A stretch of 64,000 nt of DNA from Marinisporobacter balticus. GTDB lineage: Bacteria; Bacillota; Clostridia; Peptostreptococcales; Thermotaleaceae. The notes beneath the pieces were generated by a model. The model did not search any database, was not told where the DNA came from, and saw only the letters and a program-made list of their open reading frames with translations. Below, one piece after another: positions 15,155 to 23,418 of the stretch. Positions within the stretch are counted from its first letter, which is position 1. Each line of letters starts with the position of its first letter. The stretch is taken from contig NZ_SLWV01000008.1 in assembly GCF_004345705.1 (NCBI RefSeq), positions 60,725 through 124,724 on the forward strand, read 5' to 3'. The translations under genes were made by a program, and so were the position numbers.

Positions 15155-15721
15155 TTAAATTTTATGATTTAGCTTTTTGCCAACATATTCAATGTTTATG
15201 CTGTTTTTTTGTCTTAAGTATACTTCTACATTTCCTCTAGTATAGTTAAGCGTAGGTTTATTTACTTTCACCTGTAGATTGACTTTTCCTTCAACTACAT
15301 TGATTTCCACATTTCCACCCGTAAAGTCAATATTAGGCCTACTTTTAGGAACACTCCCAAAGTTAAATTCTTTATCAAATAAATGATACGCATTTTCCTC
15401 TGCCTGTTCTGCGACAGCATCAGTTTTGTTTTGAATCGCTGCAAATTGATTGCCTTGCCTTACAATCCGTTCAATTCCCTGCATTGCCTTTTGTTTAGCA
15501 AAGACTGCTGTATCCTTTAATAAATCTATATTATTCTTTAGCCCTTCTTCTGCACGACAAGGATATTGATCGATTTGTACTTTCCCTTGTTCTGTATGGA
15601 TTTCTAATTTGGGCTGTTCTATGTTCATCTGCATATCTGCTTGTTGCTGATGCAGTTCAATCTTTGCTGAATTTGTTTGGATTCCTATTAATGCTGGCGT
15701 TGTGGTAATGCGTAAATCCAT
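15155..15721 (-). CDS. DUF6470 family flagellar-operon protein (YviE-like)
   Basis: The 188-residue protein starts MDLRITTTPALIGIQTNSAKIEL and is rich in short Q/K/V beta segments; the N-terminus and position between flgL and fliW match the YviE/DUF6470 proteins of Bacillus and Clostridia. Function unknown. It has no signal peptide or transmembrane segment. The spacing to flgL is 20 bp and to fliW about 60 bp, so it is co-transcribed with them. Confidence 0.75.
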   Translation of the reverse strand: MDLRITTTPALIGIQTNSAKIELHQQQADMQMNIEQPKLEIHTEQGKVQIDQYPCRAEEGLKNNIDLLKDTAVFAKQKAMQGIERIVRQGNQFAAIQNKTDAVAEQAEENAYHLFDKEFNFGSVPKSRPNIDFTGGNVEINVVEGKVNLQVKVNKPTLNYTRGNVEVYLRQKNSINIEYVGKKLNHKI

Positions 15722-15741
15722 TTTTTCACCTCCAGTAAAAA

Positions 15742-16707
15742 CTACCTTATAAAGTCAACAAGACTCGGCTGAATCACTTTTGCTCCTGTTGAAAGCGCAG
15801 CTCTATATACATTTTCATCATTTTTAAACTTCATAATCACTTCTGCCATATCCGCATCTTCATTTTTAGACAATAGTGCAGTAAAGTTTATAATATCTTG
15901 CTCAATTCTATCGATGCTCATTTCCATCCTTCTCGTTTTTGCTCCGATTTCACCTCTGACACTTAAGACATTATCCAAATGCTTTTCTATTCTTCCTATC
16001 GACTTTCCTATATCCGTTTGATTGTCATCTCCTAATGCCTTACTTAAGGCTTCAAAGACTCCAATAAGCTGTGCTGTTTCTCCTGCATTTGCGCCATCAT
16101 TAGGTGTAGTCCCACCCGTATTTACTGTATCTAAATCTGCTGGATTTGGTACATTTGGTGCTATCCCAAATAATTTATGTCCCAATGTATTTACATCAAT
16201 AGTATCTCCAATACTTACTTGATAGTCCATCTTTTCTTTGTTTTTTATCTCATTGATATACTTTCCATTTTCATCCAATAATTTTTGTTCTGTTCTATAA
16301 CCTGAAAAAACATGTTTTCCTGAATAGCTAGTATTCGATAAATTGACAAGTTCCTCTGTCAATTGATCAATCTCAACCTTTATCTTTTCCTTATCCACCT
16401 TTGATTCTAACCCATCTGCACTAACAGCCAATTCTTTTGCTCTGAGTAGTATATTGCTTACCTCTGCCACTGCAGTCTCTGTAATTTGAAACCACGATGT
16501 AGCATCTTCTGCATTTTTCTTGTGTCTCTCTAGCTGTGCTACAGCTGTATTAAGCGCTAAACTCTTAGATACCCCTATTGGATCATCTGAAGGCATAGAA
16601 AACTTCTTTCCTGTAACCATTTGTGTGTTTCCTTTATTCATTCGTCTTAAACTATTATTTAAATTCATAAGCATAGTACTGCTCATCATAGAATTTGTAA
16701 TTCTCAT
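15742..16707 (-). CDS. flgL: Flagellar hook-associated protein 3 (FlgL)
   Basis: The 321-residue protein joins hook and filament. The N-terminus MRITNSMMSSTMLMNLNNSLRRM and C-terminus ENVYRAALSTGAKVIQPSLVDFIR are typical, with flagellin-like helices at both ends. ATG at 16707 has GAGAGGTG nine bases upstream; a second ATG at 16716 is too close to it. It follows flgK by 22 bp. Confidence 0.93.
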   Translation of the reverse strand: MRITNSMMSSTMLMNLNNSLRRMNKGNTQMVTGKKFSMPSDDPIGVSKSLALNTAVAQLERHKKNAEDATSWFQITETAVAEVSNILLRAKELAVSADGLESKVDKEKIKVEIDQLTEELVNLSNTSYSGKHVFSGYRTEQKLLDENGKYINEIKNKEKMDYQVSIGDTIDVNTLGHKLFGIAPNVPNPADLDTVNTGGTTPNDGANAGETAQLIGVFEALSKALGDDNQTDIGKSIGRIEKHLDNVLSVRGEIGAKTRRMEMSIDRIEQDIINFTALLSKNEDADMAEVIMKFKNDENVYRAALSTGAKVIQPSLVDFIR

Positions 16708-16729
16708 TTCAATCATTCACCTCTCTCTT

Positions 16730-18535
16730 TTATCTTCCTACTACACCCATTCCATTGATAATCTTATCTAGCATTTCATCAGCAACAGTAATCATTCTTG
16801 CACAAGCATTATATGTTTGCTGGTACTTGATCATATTCGTCATCTCTTCATCTAGCGATACACCCGATATTGATTGACGTGTATTATCAATTTGCGTAAC
16901 CAATGCCAGTTGATTGTCTGTCATTCTTTGTGCTTCTTGCCCATCTACACCAAGATTTGAAATCAGAGATTTAAAATAGTCATCTGGTGTTCCCCAAGAA
17001 AATATATCCTCATCATTTCTCAGCGCGTTTAAAGCCAATGCATTGCTTCCATCTCCTGCTAATGCACTATCTAAAATGCCATCAGGAGGATTACTGCTGT
17101 CATATCCTTTTTTACCTGCTGCAATATTGTTTAAATCCTTATGAATTTCATCAGAAATATCGATATCTCCAGCTTTCACCATTTTCACCTTAAGCCATAT
17201 ACTTCCAGATGCTCCTTCTGCCTTAAAAAGCGTATATCCTTTGTTCTTCTCTTCAAATTTCTGAATAATATCTGTATCTGTGGTTCCACCTAAAGCAGTT
17301 ATATCCGCATTTGATACAGGTTCCATGCCGCCATCACTTAAATCTTTAGTTATATAGAAGTTTCCATCTTTATCTTGAATTTTAGTTCCAGCTGTATCTG
17401 TAAGATATTTATATCCTGTTGGAACAGGTGTTGGTGTTGGTGGTATTGTTGGTGGATCAGTCTCAGGTACCTTCATTAAATAAGCACTATTAAAAAACGG
17501 AATACCTGTTCCTGCTCCAGCTAATCCATATCCCGAGCCATGCTGCATATTAAACTCAGCTGCAAATACTGTAGTAAATTTATTGAGTTTATCCATATAG
17601 TATGGGATTCCTTTTTCTTTTCCATCTATATTGTCCCTCATATCTAAAAGACCTTTTAATTTACCTGATTTGCAGTGAAACATGTCGCCATTTTCCCATT
17701 CAATCTCCAGAAGTTTTGGGTTATCTACATAATTTTTCTCCTCGCCTACTTCTCTAGACGTAGTTTTTAAAGCATTATAATTTTCATGAGAAACCAATAT
17801 ATTCCCACCAAGCATAATTTTCATTTTAGAAGATATATTCCCTTCATCCCCAACAGGTGTTTCCGTTACTTCAATATTTACCAAATTAGACAGTTCATCA
17901 ATCAATAAATTTCTCTGATCTCTTAAATCATTCGCATTGCTACCATCTAACTCATATGTAAATATTTGCTTGTTTAATTTTGAAATTTGCTTTGTATATC
18001 CATTAATTTGATCTACGGTTGTCTCAACAGCAAAATCTGTATTTTTCTGCATATCTTTAAATTGATTGTACATCTTGTTTAAAGTCTTTGTTAAAGCAAT
18101 TCCTCTTTCCCTTACTTGTGTTCTTACTGTAAGATTATCTGATTTTTCTCCTTCACTTAATTCCTGTATGGAAGAAAAAAATTCATCCATGACCTTTCTT
18201 ATTCCACTATTAGAAGGTTCATTAAAAGTTGCCTCTAGCTGCTGTAGTGATTCTAACCTTGTTTCCCATTCTCCGCTGGTTGTAAATTCTTTTCTAATCT
18301 TAAAATCCAAAAATTCATCCCGAATCTGTCGTATACTTGTAGTATCAACACCTGATCCTAGCATACCTTGTCCGCCAGATAGTGTCATTGGGTTTGATTC
18401 TGTAACATTTAATCTTTGTCTACTATATCCTGGTGTACCCGCATTTGCGATATTATGTCCAGTTACATTTAACGCTCTTTGACTGGCAAACACTCCCGAT
18501 TTTGCAATATTTAATCCAAAAAAAGCTCCACTCAT
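16730..18535 (-). CDS. flgK: Flagellar hook-associated protein 1 (FlgK)
   Basis: The 601-residue protein begins MSGAFFGLNIAKSGVFASQRALNVTGHNIANAGTPGYSRQR, the FlgK signature, and ends with the D0 helix NMIKYQQTYNACARMITVADEMLDKII. A proline/threonine-rich linker (DPPTIPPTPTPVPTG) near residue 365 separates the D1 part from an inserted domain. It caps the hook for filament assembly. It follows flgN by 12 bp. Confidence 0.95.
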   Translation of the reverse strand: MSGAFFGLNIAKSGVFASQRALNVTGHNIANAGTPGYSRQRLNVTESNPMTLSGGQGMLGSGVDTTSIRQIRDEFLDFKIRKEFTTSGEWETRLESLQQLEATFNEPSNSGIRKVMDEFFSSIQELSEGEKSDNLTVRTQVRERGIALTKTLNKMYNQFKDMQKNTDFAVETTVDQINGYTKQISKLNKQIFTYELDGSNANDLRDQRNLLIDELSNLVNIEVTETPVGDEGNISSKMKIMLGGNILVSHENYNALKTTSREVGEEKNYVDNPKLLEIEWENGDMFHCKSGKLKGLLDMRDNIDGKEKGIPYYMDKLNKFTTVFAAEFNMQHGSGYGLAGAGTGIPFFNSAYLMKVPETDPPTIPPTPTPVPTGYKYLTDTAGTKIQDKDGNFYITKDLSDGGMEPVSNADITALGGTTDTDIIQKFEEKNKGYTLFKAEGASGSIWLKVKMVKAGDIDISDEIHKDLNNIAAGKKGYDSSNPPDGILDSALAGDGSNALALNALRNDEDIFSWGTPDDYFKSLISNLGVDGQEAQRMTDNQLALVTQIDNTRQSISGVSLDEEMTNMIKYQQTYNACARMITVADEMLDKIINGMGVVGR

Positions 18536-18547
18536 CTTTATCCCACC

Positions 18548-19045
18548 TTATATTTTTGCATCAAATAAATTTGGCCTTTGTTTTAAATCTTTGTCATCTG
18601 CCTTACTCCCATAAGTGTTTCCTTTTAACTCAACACTTGTCAATAAATTCACATTAAAATCAATATAATCTAAGGATTGTTGGATCAGTTTGCTATTAAA
18701 TTCATTTATATGCTTTATTTCTTGTAAAAGTATTCCTAGGTTTTCTTTTAAATTTATTAGTTCTGTTTTTGATGATTCATCAAAATAGTTCGTCAATTCT
18801 GTTATATTTTCTACCCAATCTATTTTTTCCTCAAATAAGATATTCCCAATAATGGTTATCCTAATTTTCTCGATTTTTCCCATATTGGCAATCATATTCT
18901 GTTCTTTTTTTGTAAGCTTATCTAACGCCTTCATATTTCCCTGTACAACCATGTCTCTCTTCTTTTTCGCCAATACTAAATAATCTTGATAAATCTCATA
19001 TTCTTTGTTTAGTGCAAGGATTAACTGTTCAATCGATTTAGACAT
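18548..19045 (-). CDS. flgN: FlgN-family export chaperone
   Basis: The 165-residue, highly helical protein has the FlgN family features: an N-terminal LILALNKEYEIYQDYLVLAKKKRDMVVQGNMKALDKLTKKEQ helix, and position between flgM and flgK. FlgN binds FlgK and FlgL before export. The C-terminal 30 residues are probably disordered. Confidence 0.85.
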   Translation of the reverse strand: MSKSIEQLILALNKEYEIYQDYLVLAKKKRDMVVQGNMKALDKLTKKEQNMIANMGKIEKIRITIIGNILFEEKIDWVENITELTNYFDESSKTELINLKENLGILLQEIKHINEFNSKLIQQSLDYIDFNVNLLTSVELKGNTYGSKADDKDLKQRPNLFDAKI

Positions 19046-19110
19046 TTCATCTCCTCCTTAAAAAAGAGAATGTATAAGAAAATTTGAAGGTATATTGACC
19101 TTCAAAAGTT

Positions 19111-19386
19111 CTAAATTTTTCTATCAAATATGCTGTTGACAACTTCTTCTGCTGAAGGATTATAATTTTCTGACGCGATTTGTTCTTTGATCAAATCTAC
19201 CTTTTCTTTCCTAATATTAGGAAGATTTTTATACGCATTCCGTGCAACTTGAAACGCTCTCGCATTTTCAGAAATCTCTATTTTATCCTTTTCTTGTTTC
19301 AATTTCTCAGCTTTATTCACACCTTTTGTATTTTTCTTGTATTCACCCATTATTTTTTGTATATTTTGATTGTTACTAATTTTCAT
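19111..19386 (-). CDS. flgM: Anti-sigma-D factor FlgM
   Basis: The 91-residue protein has the FlgM form: short N-terminus with NQNIQKIMGEYKKN, KDKIEISENARAFQVARNAYKNLP, then VDLIKEQIASENYNPSAEEVVNSIFDRKI, the sigma-28-binding C-terminus. It holds the flagellar sigma factor inactive until the hook is complete. Its ribosome-binding site GAGGTG is inside a long inverted repeat, and a sigma-D-like promoter overlaps the distal arm (see the next entry). Confidence 0.92.
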   Translation of the reverse strand: MKISNNQNIQKIMGEYKKNTKGVNKAEKLKQEKDKIEISENARAFQVARNAYKNLPNIRKEKVDLIKEQIASENYNPSAEEVVNSIFDRKI

Positions 19387-19391
19387 AAAAA

Positions 19392-19451
19392 CACCTCACT
19401 TTTACCGATTCTTTCTGTACTTAGTATCGGCAAAAGTGAGGTTTATGTTTA
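19392..19451 (-). promoter_or_regulatory. Sigma-D-like promoter and ribosome-binding-site hairpin of flgM
   Basis: Minus strand: TAAA (19448-19451), 16-bp spacer, GCCGATAC (19424-19431). The same bases form the 5' arm (19426-19441) of a 16-bp inverted repeat, with one G-U pair, whose 3' arm (19394-19409) covers the GAGGTG ribosome-binding site. A transcript from this promoter would start near 19417 and lack the 5' arm, so its ribosome-binding site would be free. A read-through transcript from yvyF would fold it shut, or terminate there. Confidence 0.65.
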
Positions 19452-19475
19452 CATTTTTTATATAATTTTATGATT

Positions 19476-19886
19476 TTAACTTCTTTTTTTTCTTTCTGCT
19501 GTATACATTTTTTCTGATTTTCTAGCTTTTATCTCTTTTGTATTTGTAAATCCACTCTTGAGCTCTTTCTCTAATTCACGCGCACAAGCATCACAAAATC
19601 TACCCGTTTTAATTCCTTTCCCGCATCGCTCACATTCTAATATTAAAGCTGAATTTTCTCCTGTGATTTCTAATCTTCCTTCTCTTAAAAATTGAAGAAT
19701 CTTATCCTCATCTACGCCTGTTTCTTCAGACACCTCTGTGATCGTAGCGCCTTTATTCTCATATATATATTCTCTTACGCTTTTAAAATCATCTTCCCTT
19801 TTTCTTTGACACTTCGTACATATTTTGCTAAATCCATTATATTGAAAAAGTCGACCGCATTCTTTACAATTTCGTATTTCTGCCAT
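19476..19886 (-). CDS. yvyF: Flagellar operon protein YvyF
   Basis: The 136-residue protein has two zinc-ribbon-like cysteine pairs at each end (CKECGRLFQYNGFSKICTKC and CERCGKGIKTGRFCDAC) around a central winged-helix-like part (GATITEVSEETGVDEDKILQFLREGRL). This is the TIGR03826/YvyF family, found between comF and flgM in Bacillus and many Clostridia, as here. Its function in flagellar regulation is not established. Confidence 0.85.
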   Translation of the reverse strand: MAEIRNCKECGRLFQYNGFSKICTKCQRKREDDFKSVREYIYENKGATITEVSEETGVDEDKILQFLREGRLEITGENSALILECERCGKGIKTGRFCDACARELEKELKSGFTNTKEIKARKSEKMYTAERKKRS

Positions 19887-19909
19887 TTTATTTCCCCCTA
19901 GTACTTGAC

Positions 19910-20653
19910 TTATATATTTTTCCCTGTAGCAAATGACATGATAAAAATTCCTCTTGGCTTTGCTTTTAATATTTCTTCGCTACAAGCATTCATTGTACTT
20001 CCTGTGGTATATACATCATCAATGATGAGTATTTTTTTATCTTTAAATGCATCTTTTGAGACGACATAAAAAGCATCTTTTAGATTGTTTTTTCGTTCAT
20101 CCTTTGATAATTGATTTTGTGACTGCGTCTCTTTTGCTTTGATTAAACTCTTTCTATCTACTTTTAAATTCATCGCTTTTCCTATGTACTTTGCTAAAAG
20201 ATACGCTTGATTAAACCCACGTTTTCTTTCTTTTTTTTTATGTAATGGTGTAGGTATAATCAGATCAATGTCTTCTACTCCTTGTTTTTGTAGCTTTTCT
20301 ATCATCATTTCTGCCATGTGATAAGATAAATATCTATCGTTTTTATATTTCAGTTTATGCACTAACTTTTTCGTATAATCATCATATTCTACACATGAAA
20401 ATCCTTTTGTATAGGCGTGGTTGGTTTTTATACAATCAGGACACTTACTTTGGAAATATAACTCCGCTAAGGGTTTACCACATTTTTCACAAGAATGATC
20501 ATCAATAAACTTTATTTTTTCTCTACATGCATTACACAGGGAATACTTTTCAGTTTTTTCAATACTTTTTCCACATAAGATACAATAAATATTTCGAGGA
20601 TATATAAAATTAAGTACTGTATCTATATATAAACTAAACCTTTTGTCATTCAT
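19910..20653 (-). CDS. comF: ComF family protein
   Basis: The 247-residue protein has an N-terminal zinc-ribbon pair (CILCGKSIEKTEKYSLCNAC and CEKCGKPLAELYFQSKCPDC) and a C-terminal phosphoribosyltransferase-like domain with KERKRGFNQAYLLAK and the PRPP loop ILIIDDVYTTGSTMNAC. ComF relatives act in DNA uptake as ComFA partners; no comFA is seen next to it. The leader contains repeated GCAAGG/CCTTGC arms near the ribosome-binding site. Confidence 0.9.
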   Translation of the reverse strand: MNDKRFSLYIDTVLNFIYPRNIYCILCGKSIEKTEKYSLCNACREKIKFIDDHSCEKCGKPLAELYFQSKCPDCIKTNHAYTKGFSCVEYDDYTKKLVHKLKYKNDRYLSYHMAEMMIEKLQKQGVEDIDLIIPTPLHKKKERKRGFNQAYLLAKYIGKAMNLKVDRKSLIKAKETQSQNQLSKDERKNNLKDAFYVVSKDAFKDKKILIIDDVYTTGSTMNACSEEILKAKPRGIFIMSFATGKNI

Positions 20654-20661
20654 TTCATTTT

Positions 20662-20712
20662 CTCCTTGCTGTAGGCAAGGTTTTTATTTTTATATGTATA
20701 AAGAAACCTTGC
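20662..20712 (-). promoter_or_regulatory. Alternative hairpins over the comF ribosome-binding site
   Basis: On the minus strand GCAAGG (20707-20712), CCTTGC (20675-20680) and GCAAGG (20664-20669) can pair in two ways. The near pair, CCTTGC-CTACA-GCAAGG, would block the AAGGAG ribosome-binding site; the far pair, extended by GTTT/AAAC, would free it. This is a switch-like layout, but no known riboswitch fold is recognised. Confidence 0.4.
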
Positions 20713-20762
20713 AAAATAAATATCTATTATCTATTCTACAAAGTTTTATCATTTATTATTCT

Positions 20763-21059
20763 TTATTTGGCACCTTTTATTACCTGCAATCTTATTTCTT
20801 GATGCTCCACTTTATCTGTTAATTTCTTCATTTCCTCTTTTAGTATATATATACCTTCCCTGTTTTGCTTGTATCCATCGTATAACGCCTTATGATTATC
20901 ATCCATTTTATTTTCAAGTCTAACAAGGTTTTGACTAACTTCGTGTATGTCTCCTTTAAGCTCTTCTCGAAGTTCTTTCACTTCTCCTCTTATGCTTTTA
21001 AACCCTTCCTGCATTTCACCATATATCTTCGATAATAATTCGAAAGTTTTATCCTCCAT
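20763..21059 (-). CDS. Small coiled-coil protein of unknown function
   Basis: The 98-residue, strongly charged protein is predicted to be one or two long heptad-rich helices (ELREELKGDIHEVSQNLVRLENKMD and ILKEEMKKLTDKVEHQEIRLQ). It has no signal, no cysteine and no catalytic motif. Similar short coiled-coil ORFs are common in Clostridia. It lies between recD2 and comF on the same strand with its own ribosome-binding site. Confidence 0.65.
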   Translation of the reverse strand: MEDKTFELLSKIYGEMQEGFKSIRGEVKELREELKGDIHEVSQNLVRLENKMDDNHKALYDGYKQNREGIYILKEEMKKLTDKVEHQEIRLQVIKGAK

Positions 21060-21120
21060 TGTATCAACTCCTTATTAGAATTTTACCATCATTTAAGCAT
21101 CTTGTCTAAACTTTTTATGG

Positions 21121-23343
21121 TCAAAACTCTATCAAATTCTCGGTTAAAAATCTTTTTAATCGTATTCCAAGACCTGAGTTTCTCTGAATGATCCTATGAT
21201 TGTCTACCATATTCTTCAGACTTGCTTCGATGCCTACCATCACCACCAATTGTTTTGCCCTTGTAACGGCTGTATACAATAAGTTTCTCGTAAGTAACAT
21301 TGGCGGTCCCCAGAAAGTTGGCATAATAACAATAGGAAATTCTGATCCTTGGCTTTTATGAATGGTAATGCAATAAGCCAGTTCTAATTCATCAAGCTGT
21401 GAAAAGTCATAATTGACCCATTTTTCTTCATCAAATAAAATACTCATTTCTTTTTCTTCTACATCAATGCTTTGTATATAGCCAAAATCTCCATTAAAAA
21501 CGCCTTCTCCGCTCGTACCTTTTTCTGTTTTCCACTTTAAATTATAGTTATTTTTCATCTGCATCACTTTATCCCCTACACGAAAAATCTTATCCTTCAT
21601 CTTTTTTTCTTCTTTAAGGGGACTTTTAGGATTTAATATTTCTTGCAAAGCATTGTTTAGTTGAAACATCCCTACTTGTCCTTTTTTCATAGGCGTTAAT
21701 ACTTGTATATTTTTCACAGGATCACAATGGTTAAATTTGGGCAATCTTTCTTTGCATAACTCTTTTATAGTTTGTACAACATGCTCTTGACTTCTTTTCT
21801 TGATAAAATAAAAATCTTTTTCTTTTTTATTAATATAAGGATATTCCCCTTTGTTTATTTTATGGGCATTTACTATAATCATGCTCTCTCTGGCCTGTCT
21901 GAAAATCTCATCTAGTTTAACAACTTTTATAACACTACTGTCTATAATATCTCTAAGTACATTGCCAGGCCCTACCGATGGGAGCTGATCCACATCTCCC
22001 ACTAAAATCAATCTCGTTTCTGGTAATAATGCTTTTAATAATGCATGCATTAGTCTTATATCTACCATAGACATTTCATCAATAATCACAACATCTGATG
22101 CTAACGGTTCCTCTTCATTTTTTCCAAAGCTCATGCCTCCGCCTTCATCCATATAGGCATATTCTAATAATCGATGAATCGTTTTTGCTTCTCTGCCTGT
22201 TGCTTCACTCATTCTTTTTGCAGCCCTTCCTGTAGGTGCTGCGAGTGCCATGGTAAGGTTGTGGTTTTCAAACATTTTTATAATACTATTGATGGTTGTG
22301 GTCTTCCCAGTTCCTGGTCCTCCAGTGACTACAAGCACACCGTTTTTCGTAGCCTCTTTTATTGCATTTCTTTGGTTGTTTGCCAAAACAATATCTTCAT
22401 TTTTTTCAATTTCTGCTATTTCTTCATCCAGATCTTCCGAAAGAGATTTTAGATCTACCTGCGCCATTTCAATCAATTTTTTACATACATAGGTTTCTGC
22501 ATAAAAAAGAGGCATAGCAAATACAACGATTTTGCCTTCTAGATTTTCTAAATGAATCTCATGCGCTATCGCTAATTGCATGATGGCATCTTCTACAAGT
22601 TCTTTTTTTACCTCTAATGTTTTTGCTGTGTCTTCCATCAATTCTTCTCTTGGTGTAAAGGTATTTCCCTCTAGGTTATATTGAGCAAGTATAAACTTTA
22701 CCCCACACATGATCCGATAAGGTGATGTTGGATTTAGTCCCATTCTTTTTGCAATGGCATCTGCGATCTTAAAACCAATGCCAAAGATATCATCTGCTAA
22801 ACGATAAGGGTTTTCTTGTATATACGCAATCGTATTTTCTTTATACTGTTTATAGATTTTTATAGCATACTTAGGGGTAACTCCATATTCTTGAAGAAAG
22901 AGGATTACTTCACTAACCTCTCGTTGCTCTCTGAAAGCCTCTGCAATTTTTTTCGCCTTTGCATCCCCTATGCCGCTTACTTTAGTTAACAAATGGGGGG
23001 TGTATTGCATCATATCAAGGGTCTCTTTCCCAAATTGATCTACAATTCGTTTTGCAGTTTTAGGTCCAATTCCTTTAATGATGCCTGAAGCTAGATACTT
23101 TTCGATTCCTTCTATTGTATTTGGCATGATTCTTTTATAAGATACGATTTCTAATTGTTCTCCATATGTAGGATGCACAATCCATTTCCCACAAAAATTA
23201 AATGTTTCTCCTGTATTGATCATGGGCATATATCCTACGATTGTAGCCTGTGCTTCTTCCGTCTCAACAATAGCAACTGTATAGCCATTTGATTCATTTT
23301 TAAATATAATTTCTGATAAAATACCTTGTATTTCTACGGACAT
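21121..23343 (-). CDS. recD2: ATP-dependent RecD-like DNA helicase (RecD2)
   Basis: The 740-residue protein is a 5'-3' superfamily 1B helicase of the RecD2 type. It has an N-terminal OB-like domain, helix-hairpin-helix repeats around residues 80-210 (GIIKGIGPKTAKRIV, VSGIGDAKAKKIAEAF, GIGFKIADAIA), Walker A VTGGPGTGKTTTIN near residue 340, Walker B VVIIDEMSMVD, and C-terminal AYCITIHKSQGSEFP and LLYTAVTRAK motifs. Length matches the family. It acts in DNA repair without RecBC. Confidence 0.95.
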   Translation of the reverse strand: MSVEIQGILSEIIFKNESNGYTVAIVETEEAQATIVGYMPMINTGETFNFCGKWIVHPTYGEQLEIVSYKRIMPNTIEGIEKYLASGIIKGIGPKTAKRIVDQFGKETLDMMQYTPHLLTKVSGIGDAKAKKIAEAFREQREVSEVILFLQEYGVTPKYAIKIYKQYKENTIAYIQENPYRLADDIFGIGFKIADAIAKRMGLNPTSPYRIMCGVKFILAQYNLEGNTFTPREELMEDTAKTLEVKKELVEDAIMQLAIAHEIHLENLEGKIVVFAMPLFYAETYVCKKLIEMAQVDLKSLSEDLDEEIAEIEKNEDIVLANNQRNAIKEATKNGVLVVTGGPGTGKTTTINSIIKMFENHNLTMALAAPTGRAAKRMSEATGREAKTIHRLLEYAYMDEGGGMSFGKNEEEPLASDVVIIDEMSMVDIRLMHALLKALLPETRLILVGDVDQLPSVGPGNVLRDIIDSSVIKVVKLDEIFRQARESMIIVNAHKINKGEYPYINKKEKDFYFIKKRSQEHVVQTIKELCKERLPKFNHCDPVKNIQVLTPMKKGQVGMFQLNNALQEILNPKSPLKEEKKMKDKIFRVGDKVMQMKNNYNLKWKTEKGTSGEGVFNGDFGYIQSIDVEEKEMSILFDEEKWVNYDFSQLDELELAYCITIHKSQGSEFPIVIMPTFWGPPMLLTRNLLYTAVTRAKQLVVMVGIEASLKNMVDNHRIIQRNSGLGIRLKRFLTENLIEF

Positions 23344-23382
23344 AATTTCCTCCCAAAGGATTTGATAAATACATTATAGCAT

Positions 23383-23417
23383 AAAAAAAGTTGAGGACTC
23401 TAGTCCTCAACTTTTTT
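23383..23417 (-). terminator. Rho-independent terminator of metK
   Basis: Minus-strand inverted repeat AAAAGTTGAGGACT/AGTCCTCAACTTTT ending in a run of seven T, immediately after the metK stop and before recD2. recD2 therefore probably has its own promoter. Confidence 0.85.
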
Positions 23418-23418
23418 A

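Noticed and set aside
22174..22492. Two overlapping plus-strand ORFs of 80-92 codons inside recD2
   Set aside because: They are antisense to the Walker A/B region of a well-conserved helicase and have no family features.
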